Source: Pukyongia sp963768085
Lineage (GTDB): Bacteria > Bacteroidota > Bacteroidia > Flavobacteriales > Flavobacteriaceae
DNA length: 64,000 nucleotides
Reading direction: 5' to 3'
NCBI GenBank assembly: GCA_963768085.1
Contig: CAVYGO010000003.1
Span: forward strand, 1,798,001-1,862,000
Positions 55,000 to 64,000 of this stretch are shown piece after piece (positions within the stretch are counted from its first letter, which is position 1; the number at the start of each line of letters is the position of its first letter). Under the pieces are notes generated by a model, which had not been told where the DNA came from, did not search any database, and worked only from the letters and a program-made list of their open reading frames with translations. A program made the position numbers and the translations under genes.

Positions 55000-55383
55000 A
55001 TGGCACACAACACTTTTGCATGGGTTGAGATACCTGTATCCGATATGAACAGGGCTAAAAAATATTACGAAACAGTATTAAATGTGGAACTTCAGCTTGT
55101 AGATTTCGGGGGGGTACAGATGGCCTGGTTTCCAAATGCCGAAAACCCCGAAGGAACTCCAGGAGCCACCGGAACACTTATCAAACAGGAAAGTTATATT
55201 CCGAGTAAAGAAGGTACGCTGGTGTATATTCATTGTGAGGATGTTGAAAATGAACTCGATCGGGTAGAAGCTGCCGGTGGAACCATTTATCAACCTAAAA
55301 CCCAGATTTCCCCGGAACATGGATATATGGGAGTAATGATTGATTCTGAAGGGAACAGGGTTGCACTGCATAGCGTTAAATAA
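55000..55383 (+). CDS. VOC-superfamily (glyoxalase/bleomycin resistance-like) protein
   Basis: 127 residues with two beta-alpha-beta-beta-beta modules (FAWVEIPVSDMNRAKKYYETVL; YIHCEDVENELDRVEAAGGTI; GYMGVMIDSEGNRVALHS). The metal-binding positions are only partly evident. Typical of small VOC proteins in Flavobacteriia; substrate unknown. 9 bp after the SRPBCC gene. Confidence 0.83.
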   Translation: MAHNTFAWVEIPVSDMNRAKKYYETVLNVELQLVDFGGVQMAWFPNAENPEGTPGATGTLIKQESYIPSKEGTLVYIHCEDVENELDRVEAAGGTIYQPKTQISPEHGYMGVMIDSEGNRVALHSVK

Positions 55384-55407
55384 ATACCAACAGATCTACG
55401 TATCCTC

Positions 55408-55983
55408 TTGAAACTCGTATTTGCAACTCACAATAAGAATAAGTTTGCTGAAGTAAAAGCTCAAATGCCACCGCATGTCAGGTTGTTGAGCCTCACGGAT
55501 ATTGAATGCTTTGATGAGATCCCTGAAACAGCCGATACAATAGAAGGAAACGCCCTGCTTAAGTCTCGATATGTAAAGGAACATTACGGTCTGGATTGTT
55601 TTGCAGACGATTCCGGATTGGAAGTTGTGGCTTTAAATAATACACCCGGTGTGTATAGTGCAAGATATGCCGGACCTGAAAAGGACGATGCTGCAAATAC
55701 CCAAAAACTACTCTCCGAACTTAATAATATTGAGGATCGCAGCGCGCAATTCAAAACTGTCATTGCTGTCAAAATGAAGGGCGAAGAGATCCTATTTACG
55801 GGTGTATGCCCGGGTGTTATTGTGCGAGAACCCAGGGGAATAGGCGGCTTTGGCTATGATCCTGTTTTTCAGCCGGATGGATTTGATAAAACGTTTGCCG
55901 AAATGCCACTTACTTTAAAAACTGAGATCGGACACAGGGGTAAGGCAATTGCACAACTTCTGGACTATTTAAAACTGCAATAA
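55408..55983 (+). CDS. rdgB: Non-canonical purine NTP pyrophosphatase (RdgB/HAM1)
   Basis: 191 residues. Hydrolyses dITP, XTP and similar nucleotides to monophosphates, protecting DNA. Signature LVFATHNKNKFAEV, then ADDSGLEVVALNNTPGVYSARYAG, and GGFGYDPVFQPDG. Start codon TTG at 55408, placing the conserved FATHN at its normal position. Follows the VOC gene by 24 bp. Confidence 0.92.
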   Translation: MKLVFATHNKNKFAEVKAQMPPHVRLLSLTDIECFDEIPETADTIEGNALLKSRYVKEHYGLDCFADDSGLEVVALNNTPGVYSARYAGPEKDDAANTQKLLSELNNIEDRSAQFKTVIAVKMKGEEILFTGVCPGVIVREPRGIGGFGYDPVFQPDGFDKTFAEMPLTLKTEIGHRGKAIAQLLDYLKLQ

Positions 55984-56039
55984 TATTCAGGAAATCAAAC
56001 AATTAGTCATTTCGCAGTTTCGGTTCAACTAATTAAGAC

Positions 56040-56047
56040 TATATTTG
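56040..56047 (+). promoter_or_regulatory. -7 promoter element of the DEAD-box helicase gene
   Basis: TATATTTG matches TAnnTTTG. It implies a leader of about 90 nt before the start codon at 56145. Confidence 0.55.
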
Positions 56048-56092
56048 CCGCCGATTCCTCAGGGTGAGGAAGCGTTGCAAAGGAAGCGTAGA

Positions 56093-56138
56093 GTTTTATC
56101 TGTCGTGAGCTTCGGGCCAACGCACTAACAGGTAAAAC
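56093..56138 (+). promoter_or_regulatory. Hairpin in the helicase leader, adjacent to the start codon
   Basis: GTTTTATCTG (56093-56102) pairs over ten bases (one G-U) with CAGGTAAAAC (56129-56138), with an inner GTG/CAC pairing. The stem ends 6 nt before the ATG and would cover the ribosome landing site. A smaller CCTCA/TGAGG hairpin lies further upstream (56057-56069). Autoregulation or cold response is possible. Confidence 0.55.
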
Positions 56139-56144
56139 ATTTAT

Positions 56145-57896
<1,752 letters not shown>

Positions 57897-57977
57897 GTAT
57901 GTCTTAAATTTCGGGGAGTACATACAACTTTGGCGCGATTTTTACGTCGATTTATGTACATTTACAGTCTTAAGCCT

Positions 57978-58748
57978 ATGAAGAAATTATTTTCCCTACT
58001 GCTTCTTATTTCGTGCACCTTTGCATATGCCCAGGACGATGCCGATATTAATGGTACCGTTCTCAATGATGCTACGGATCAACCGCTGGAGAATGTAAAT
58101 ATTGTTAATCTGAATAGTGTTAAAGGTGCCAGTACGGACAATCTGGGAAAGTTCCAGATAAGAGCAAGCGTAAACGACACCCTGTTTTTCAGCTACCTGG
58201 GTTTTAAGTCAATTAGGGTACGCGTAACCAATGACTGGTTGAAATATGGCGATATCCGAATAAAAATGACCGAGTTGGGAATCGCGCTGGAGGAGGTAGT
58301 GATACGCCCTGTGGAGCTAACGGGGTATGTGGAAGTAGATGCCAGGCTCATCCCTATCTACGATAATTACCGTTATCGAATATCGGGACTGGGTACGGGT
58401 TACGAAGGAGGTAAAACTAAACGCGGCGCTGTTAGTAGTGTTTTGAGTTCTATCTTTAATCCTGCCGATTTCCTCTATAATATCTTCGGAAAGAAACCCA
58501 AACAGATGCGTAAACTCCGGCAGATGAAAGAAGATGATGAGATCCGCAACCTGCTGGCGAGTAAATACGATCGCGAAACCCTGATGGCAATACTCCAGTT
58601 GGAACGGGTAGATATTGATGAAATAGTGAATCGATGTAACTATTCGGCCGACTTTATTCGAACTGCCAGTGACCTCCAGATCCTCGATGCCATTAGCGAA
58701 TGCTATGAAGAGTATAAGGTACTCAACCGCAAAAAGGGGAAAGGGTAA
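57978..58748 (+). CDS. CarboxypepD_reg-like exported protein
   Basis: 256 residues from the ATG at 57978 (MKKLFSLLLLISCTFAYAQ, signal peptide); an in-frame ATG at 57930 adds 16 residues ahead of it. The carboxypeptidase regulatory-like Ig fold (INGTVLNDATDQPLENVNIVN, KFQIRASVNDTLFFSYLGFKS) is followed by a hydrophilic C-terminal half (about 120-256) with LLASKYDRETLMAILQLE. Family common in Bacteroidota, often fused to TonB receptors; here stand-alone. Role unknown. Confidence 0.8.
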   Translation: MKKLFSLLLLISCTFAYAQDDADINGTVLNDATDQPLENVNIVNLNSVKGASTDNLGKFQIRASVNDTLFFSYLGFKSIRVRVTNDWLKYGDIRIKMTELGIALEEVVIRPVELTGYVEVDARLIPIYDNYRYRISGLGTGYEGGKTKRGAVSSVLSSIFNPADFLYNIFGKKPKQMRKLRQMKEDDEIRNLLASKYDRETLMAILQLERVDIDEIVNRCNYSADFIRTASDLQILDAISECYEEYKVLNRKKGKG

Positions 58749-58891
58749 ACTAGCTTTCAATAATTTTTACCTTGTTTATTTTACCTAGCTAAGGATGAAT
58801 TATCGGAAAGATTTTTATTTTCTTGAAAGAATAATCTTCTTTTATGTTCATTGGTCTATAAAAATGGCTGAACATCGAAAATAAATATATT

Positions 58892-58912
58892 TCTCTCTCT
58901 CTCTCTCTCTCT
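58892..58912. repeat. (TC)n dinucleotide microsatellite
   Basis: About ten uninterrupted TC/CT units, 178 bp before the T9SS adhesin-like gene. It lies in the 341-bp gap 58749-59089, which also holds the dyad GATCTTT-AG-AAAGATC-like (59025-59040). No open reading frame, terminator or consensus promoter is obvious in the gap. Confidence 0.8.
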
Positions 58913-59024
58913 TTCCTTTTATAAATTGGATGATCTTTCAAATGATTTTGACGAACGAATTAGTTCGATCATAATTGTTTGAGATTTTAATAACCTCTAA
59001 ATTTACCTACTGAATTTTCAATTC

Positions 59025-59040
59025 GATCTTTAGAAAGATC
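59025..59040. promoter_or_regulatory. Dyad upstream of the adhesin-like gene
   Basis: GATCTTTAGAAAGATC, a near-perfect 16-bp inverted repeat 50 bp before the start codon. Possible operator; no other support. Confidence 0.25.
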
Positions 59041-59089
59041 TGATGCTTTATGCGATTGTGGTATAACACCATAACGTAAATAAAGTGAT

Positions 59090-61452
59090 ATGAATACATT
59101 TTACCATTCGAAGCATTCTTTTTATTCAATAAGTCAGAATCCTGATAAAAAACACACCATTAAACTTCCAAAGTTTAAACTAAGTATTGTACACATTTCT
59201 GTATTAATGCTTCTTTTATTTTCAGCGAATACTGTACAGGCACAATGTACTGAGCCCAGTTGCGTAGCAACCCCAGCTTCATTAGGGGCTAACGGACCTG
59301 ATCCATGCAATGCAAAACTCTATTGTTCGAATAGTGGGGCAGTTCAAACAGGGTTAATTAATTGTACCAATGCAGCCGACACAGATGGTTGTGGGGTAAA
59401 TGCCGATGCAGCAAGTTCTGCGGCAAGTACATATGCATCAGCGGATGCTTCTGTTGTCGAGTTATTTAGTGGGGGTCAATACAATAAAGGTACGTATTTA
59501 CAATGGATCGTATTTGCCACACCACCAACCGTAGAAGGTACTAAGATTCAGGGAGTAGGTGCGGTTGATTCATGGTGGTTGTTTCATGCCGGCAGTGTTA
59601 CTGTTCCCGGAGATTACGCCACAGTCGAGGAAGCACTTACCGATCCGGCCCGATGTGACAGTTTCGATTCTTCTAATCTCGTTATAGGAAGCAACGCTAA
59701 CCAGTATGAACCCTGGACCAATCCAAATGCGATCATAGCTCCGGATACATATAATATTTATTACATAGCTTTATTTTGGGATACTCCTACAAATGGTTCT
59801 CTTAATTTCAAAGTAAAGGAGTGCGAAATAGGCTGTCCCGATGTTTTTGTTTCTTGTCCGGAAGATGATGTGCAAGTGGCATGCCAGTCGCAAGCTGAGA
59901 TTGATCTTGCCTTTAACAACTGGAAGAGTCAATTTACTTTCACCGGAGGGGAGGAGCCTGTTACTGAAACTTTTCTGGTAAATGGAAACCCTGTAGACAT
60001 TAATTCACTGCAGGCTCCCGATCGCTGCGGAGGCACTATAACGGTCACCTATGAGGTTAGTGACAATTGTCCTAATTTTGAAACCTGTACTAGTACATTT
60101 ACGGTCTTACCAGACAACACTGCACCTGTCTTAGATCCGGAACCAGCGGATATTACAGTCCAGTGTTTGGATGATGTACCGCCTCCATTTGATCTTGGTT
60201 GGACAGACAATTGTGATGGATCTGGCACTGTACAATCTGAAGATGGACCGCTTCAGATGTTAAATCAATCGGGGAATGACGAAATTAAATCTCGCGAATC
60301 AAGCGCTTGTGGAGGTACGATTACCCGTACATGGACCTATACGGATGCTTGTGGTAACAGTGATACGGCCACACAAGTAATTACAATAAATGACACTATA
60401 GCTCCTGTATTAGATCCGGAGCCAGCTGATATCACAGTGGAGTGTTTAGATGATGTTCCTCCACCATTTGATCTGGGTTGGATAGATAACTGTGATGGTA
60501 ATGGGGTTGTCGCCTCTACAGATGGCCCTCTTGTAGGAGACACTTGTGGTGGTACTATTACTCGTACATGGACCTATTCTGACGCTTGTGGGAATACCGA
60601 CACTGCGACTCAGGTTATCACTATTGATGACACTGTGGCACCTGTCTTTGACAGCCAGCCAGCACCACTTGCGGACATCGCCTGTGATGGGGCACTACCG
60701 GTTCAGGAGACCCTGACGGCCGTTGGGGATGGACAAACTATATTGAAAATGAAGGTACATATACTATGGACCTATGGGCAGGTGCTGCACATTGCAACAC
60801 CTCGAATGGAGAATTAGTTGGTACAGTAACAGTAACGTACAGTGGAGGATTTGTAGATGTAGAATATCAGCTGATAGGAGACTATGTAATGAGTGAAGCT
60901 CATGTAAATATCAGTTGTGATAAGTATCCTACGAAGCCTAACGGACGTCCAACGGTTGCACCAGGACAGTATAATTTTAATCTTGGATCATTGGATTATG
61001 TTCAGAATTATACTCTAGAGGATGTTGAAGTTACAGGGCCTTTCTGGATTATAGCTCATGCAGTGTCTTGTACAAGAGTATGTGCTTGCACAATTTCCAA
61101 TGATGAAGGTGGTTCACAAACTTCTCAGGAAGATGCGATCGACTGTGGAACTGAAAACTTGGCCCAGACGGAACCAGTGTGGAACCTAGACTTTACAGCG
61201 TATCCTGTACCATTTGATAATTATGTGAATGTATCGTATAATCTGAACTATGATAGCGATGTCGTAATTGAAGTATTCGATATCAGAGGAAGACTGATCA
61301 GAACCATTCAGGAGAATTATAATCAGGGACAAAGAGCCGAAACTAGGATAGATCTTAGTGAGGTGCCAAATCAAGTACTCTTCATTAAATTGTCTTCAGA
61401 CAGAAGTGTAGGAATGAAGAAAGTAGTTGCTAATGGCTACAATGAAGATTAA
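59090..61452 (+). pseudogene. T9SS adhesin-like protein with HYR-type repeats, frameshifted
   Basis: Exported protein with signal peptide (to NTVQAQ, about residue 53), an N-terminal part with paired cysteines, two tandem cysteine-rich HYR-like repeats of about 90 residues (both start APVLDPEPADITV and end with ACGN, DTATQVIT), a C-terminal domain, and a T9SS type A tail (YPVPFDNYVNVSY to VVANG). The frame breaks at a G4 run (60725-60728); one extra G joins it as GGWTNYIENEGTYTMDLWAGA, a motif normal for this family, giving 787 residues. Without it the first frame ends at 60817 and the sorting domain is lost. SprB-like surface protein; ligand unknown. Confidence 0.8.
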
Positions 61453-61472
61453 TTATCAGAATTAAATAAGTG

Positions 61473-61504
61473 AAAAGCGCCCGCTACAAGCGGGCGCTTT
61501 TTTA
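61473..61504 (+). terminator. Rho-independent terminator
   Basis: AGCGCCCGCT/AGCGGGCGCT stem with a 3-nt loop, then T6. Ends the adhesin-like gene. Confidence 0.92.
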
Positions 61505-61566
61505 TTAGAATTTATTGGAAGTGAGTGCGTATATATTCATTACTTTTAAACTTAGTTTTTGAATGT

Positions 61567-62928
61567 ATGAAAGGTTTAATTACTGCACAACACAATTTTT
61601 TCAAAACAGGTGCCACAAAAGATATTTCTTTCAGAAAGAACCATCTGAAGAAACTCCGGCATGTGCTGAAATCCAATGAGAAACGTATATGTGAAGCTAT
61701 TTATGAGGATTTCGCTAAATCGGAATTTGAGACCATAGTCACCGAACTAGAACTCATATACGACGCTATTGGCGATTCGCTGTCCAATCTGGCCGGCTGG
61801 TCACAAAAGCAGCCTGTTTCCACCAATCTCCTGAATTTCCCAGCTAAAAGTTACATGGTTCCCGAACCCCTTGGTGTCGCACTGGTGATCGGCGCCTGGA
61901 ATTACCCCTACCAGTTGTCGCTGGCACCTGCCGTTGCCGCCATAGCAGCGGGATGTACCGTTATCATAAAACCGAGTGAAATTCCAAAGCGTACGAGCGC
62001 ACTAATGGCCGAACTGATCAATAAAAATTTCGATCCGGGATTCTTCAGGGTGGTAGAAGGAGGTGTTACTGAAACCAGTGAACTTCTGAAACATAAATTC
62101 GACAAAATATTCTTTACAGGAAGCACCAAAGTAGGTAAGATCGTGTATAAAGCTGCCGCCGAACATCTCACCCCGGTAACCCTGGAACTGGGGGGTAAAT
62201 CCCCTGCTTTTGTGACCAGGGATTGCGACTTAAAAATGACGGTAAAACGCCTCGTTTGGGCTAAATATCTCAATGCCGGACAAACCTGTATTGCGCCGGA
62301 TTATGTGCTGGTGGATGAAAAGGTGGAAGATCGGTTCCTAGAATTATGCGCCAGGGAGATCGGGAAAAGACAGTACGCCATTGAGAACCATAATTATGTT
62401 CAGATCATTAATCAAGCCAACCTCTCAAGACTAAGTCAGCTTGTAGATCCTTCCAAAGTGTATTATGGAGGAGAGATAGATGAGCAACAAAGAACGATCA
62501 GTCCGACAATTCTGCGTGATGTTTCATTTAATGACCCTATTATGGCCGATGAGATCTTCGGGCCTCTTCTTCCGGTGATCTCCTACAGTGAATTAAGTAC
62601 GGCCATTGACCAGGTAAATTCTTTACCAAAGCCTTTATCATGTTACGTATTTTCGAATAATAGTAAAATGAAACGAGATGTGATGGAAAGGATCAGTTTT
62701 GGGGGCGGAGCTATCAATGAAGCCGTTATGCATATCACCAATCCGGAACTGCCTTTTGGTGGCGTTGGTAACAGCGGTGTAGGTAAATATCACGGCGAGG
62801 CGGGTTTCAGAGAATTTTCAAACTATAAAGGCATTCTTAGTAAAACAACCAAATTCGAATTAAACCTTAAATACTATCCGTTAAGCAGATCCAAACTATG
62901 GTGGATTCGGAGATTCTTTAAATTCTGA
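61567..62928 (+). CDS. Aldehyde dehydrogenase family protein
   Basis: 453 residues from the ATG at 61567 (MKGLITAQHNFFKTGATKDISF); the ATG at 61525 would add 14 unusual residues. NAD-binding region FTGSTKVGK, the general base in LELGGKSP and the nucleophile in GQTCIAPDYV are present. It has the length and C-terminal hydrophobic-basic tail (LKYYPLSRSKLWWIRRFFKF) of class 3 fatty aldehyde dehydrogenases, which oxidise long-chain aldehydes to acids, possibly at the membrane. Confidence 0.92.
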   Translation: MKGLITAQHNFFKTGATKDISFRKNHLKKLRHVLKSNEKRICEAIYEDFAKSEFETIVTELELIYDAIGDSLSNLAGWSQKQPVSTNLLNFPAKSYMVPEPLGVALVIGAWNYPYQLSLAPAVAAIAAGCTVIIKPSEIPKRTSALMAELINKNFDPGFFRVVEGGVTETSELLKHKFDKIFFTGSTKVGKIVYKAAAEHLTPVTLELGGKSPAFVTRDCDLKMTVKRLVWAKYLNAGQTCIAPDYVLVDEKVEDRFLELCAREIGKRQYAIENHNYVQIINQANLSRLSQLVDPSKVYYGGEIDEQQRTISPTILRDVSFNDPIMADEIFGPLLPVISYSELSTAIDQVNSLPKPLSCYVFSNNSKMKRDVMERISFGGGAINEAVMHITNPELPFGGVGNSGVGKYHGEAGFREFSNYKGILSKTTKFELNLKYYPLSRSKLWWIRRFFKF

Positions 62929-63015
62929 ATAAAATTCAGAAAACCTGTCCCCTTTTGTATTCTGGCAAACGTCTTTAAGGTAAATGTATTTGTCTAACTT
63001 ATAAAACACAGAATT

Positions 63016-63363
63016 ATGAAAGAATTTATGATGATCTTTATCGGAGCCGACTACGGAGACCTTGGCCTGTCGCAGGATGACATACAAGCGCGTATGGGTA
63101 AATGGTTCGCCTGGGGACAGAAAATGAAAGAATCCGGAATTTTACGTGGAGGGAATGCCTTGCATTCTACTGCCAGAAGAATTTCGGGGGCAAATCGTAC
63201 TGTGACCGACCTAACCTCGGCAGAGATCAAAGAGATCGTGGGTGGTTACTACCTGGTGGCCGCAAACAATGTAGATGAAGTAGCCGATGTGGCTCAGGAT
63301 TTTCCGGATTACGACTTAGGAGGTACTGTTGAAATTAGAGAAGTAATGGTATTTGATCGCTAA
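63016..63363 (+). CDS. YCII-related (DGPF-like) protein
   Basis: 115-residue ferredoxin-like alpha/beta protein: MKEFMMIFIGADYGDLGLSQDD, WGQKMKESGILRGGNAL and EIVGGYYLVAANNVDEVADVAQDFP match YCII-related proteins. These are regularly paired with ECF42-type sigma factors, and here the sigma gene starts on the last base of its stop codon (TAATG). Catalytic role unproven. Confidence 0.85.
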   Translation: MKEFMMIFIGADYGDLGLSQDDIQARMGKWFAWGQKMKESGILRGGNALHSTARRISGANRTVTDLTSAEIKEIVGGYYLVAANNVDEVADVAQDFPDYDLGGTVEIREVMVFDR

Positions 63364-64000
63364 TGGAACAAAAAATGATAGACCATCTTTTCAGGCTTCA
63401 CTATGGAAAGATGGTCTCCGTTTTAACACGAATATTCGGTCTCGCACATATCGAAACGATCGAAGATGCGGTTCAGGATACATTTATTAAAGCGTTATCA
63501 GCCTGGCGCGTGCAAAAACCGGAGAACCCCGAGGCATGGCTCACAGCCGCTGCCAAGAACAGGGTACTGGATATCTTCAGGAAATTAAAGTCGGAAAAAC
63601 AACGCATACCGGATATCGCCACCGGAACAAAGGCTATCGCCATTAACGACCTCTTTTTGGATAATGAGATCGAAGATAGTGTGTTGCGGATGATATTTAC
63701 CGCTTGTCATCCTTCTCTTTCGGCAACAGACAGGATTGCCTTCGCCTTGAAAACCATTTCCGGATTAACAACCAAAGAAATTGCTTCGGCCATCCTTACC
63801 AAAGAAGAAACAGTCAAAAAACGACTGAGCCGCGCCCGAAAAGTTATTCAGAAAGAGAACATTTCCTTTAAGATACCAGTGGGACGCGAATTAATGGAAA
63901 GGTTGGATAGTGTTCACGAGGTGCTCTACCTCATTTTCAATGAAGGATTTCATTCTAATCGTGCAGACATCCTGGTCCGCAAGGAACTCTGCGGCGAAGC
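63363..64000 (+). CDS. ECF sigma factor (ECF42/SigJ-like with C-terminal extension), 3' end beyond window
   Basis: 212 residues visible, open at the window end. It begins MEQKMIDHLFRLHYGKMVSV, with region 2 (ETIEDAVQDTFIKALSAW, PEAWLTAAAKNRVLDIFRK) and region 4 (ACHPSLSATDRIAFALKTISGLTTKEIASAIL). After region 4, GRELMERLDSVHEVLYLIFNEGFHSN is the start of the long C-terminal (DUF6596) extension of ECF42 proteins. Overlaps the YCII gene by one base, the expected partner. Confidence 0.88.
   Translation, partial: MEQKMIDHLFRLHYGKMVSVLTRIFGLAHIETIEDAVQDTFIKALSAWRVQKPENPEAWLTAAAKNRVLDIFRKLKSEKQRIPDIATGTKAIAINDLFLDNEIEDSVLRMIFTACHPSLSATDRIAFALKTISGLTTKEIASAILTKEETVKKRLSRARKVIQKENISFKIPVGRELMERLDSVHEVLYLIFNEGFHSNRADILVRKELCGE

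Overview
The window is a chromosomal segment of a member of Bacteroidota, most probably a marine Flavobacteriaceae species. Evidence includes several secreted proteins ending in type IX secretion (T9SS) sorting domains, promoters of the Bacteroidetes type (TTG, about 19 bp, then TAnnTTTG), and families typical of Flavobacteriia (DUF4252, DUF5777, DUF4199, GEVED, a GlmU-like nucleotidyltransferase). I see no phage, insertion sequence, CRISPR array or tRNA gene. It reads as core chromosome with accessory surface-protein genes.

Layout. 1-5.5 kb: fatty acid beta-oxidation (MarR regulator, FadB-like, thiolase, acyl-CoA synthetase). 5.6-9.2 kb: purL, broken by a single-base frameshift. 9.4-14.3 kb: two paralogous T9SS-secreted proteins. 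14.4-18.2 kb: an RNA methyltransferase, a Ycf48-like lipoprotein, and a sigma factor operon with a membrane protein and a Spy/CpxP-like protein. 18.2-18.75 kb: non-coding, with one or two candidate small RNAs. 18.75-23.85 kb: a co-oriented envelope block (DUF4199, polyprenyl-phosphate glycosyltransferase, phosphohexomutase, MsbA-like ABC exporter); the exporter and DUF4199 genes carry frameshifts. 24-34 kb: rpmE2, GlmU-like protein, a pair of related small membrane proteins, OppA-like lipoprotein, mtaB, pirin, hydrolase, MltD-like transglycosylase and others. 34.2-37.3 kb: rpmH and carB. 37.3-39.2 kb: secreted proteins.

39.3-42.1 kb: a tight five-gene cluster (cupredoxin with T9SS tail, c-type haem lipoprotein, YceI, OB-fold protein, DUF5777 beta-barrel) that looks like one envelope redox or metal-handling system; it is the best protein-level candidate for an undescribed system. 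42.2-48 kb: rmuC, a BtuFCD/FecBCD-type uptake system and an S41 peptidase. 48.1-50.3 kb: an ECF sigma operon with two DUF4252 lipoprotein-like genes. 50.3-51.05 kb: a 770-bp non-coding stretch with three tandem copies, about 180 bp apart, of a structured RNA unit with its own terminator, plus a fourth diverged copy; this is the best RNA-level candidate. 51-58.7 kb: purB, HEAT-like protein, sirtuin, TrmH-type methylase, SRPBCC and VOC proteins, RdgB, a DEAD-box helicase with a hairpin leader, and a CarboxypepD_reg-like protein. 59.1-61.5 kb: a T9SS adhesin-like gene with a frameshift. 61.6-64 kb: aldehyde dehydrogenase, YCII-related protein and an ECF sigma factor that runs off the end.

Five single-base frameshifts affect four genes (purL; exporter twice; DUF4199; adhesin). 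Full-length, family-like proteins are restored by one-base corrections, and three of the five sites lie in short homopolymers. Sequencing or assembly error is therefore as likely as true gene decay.
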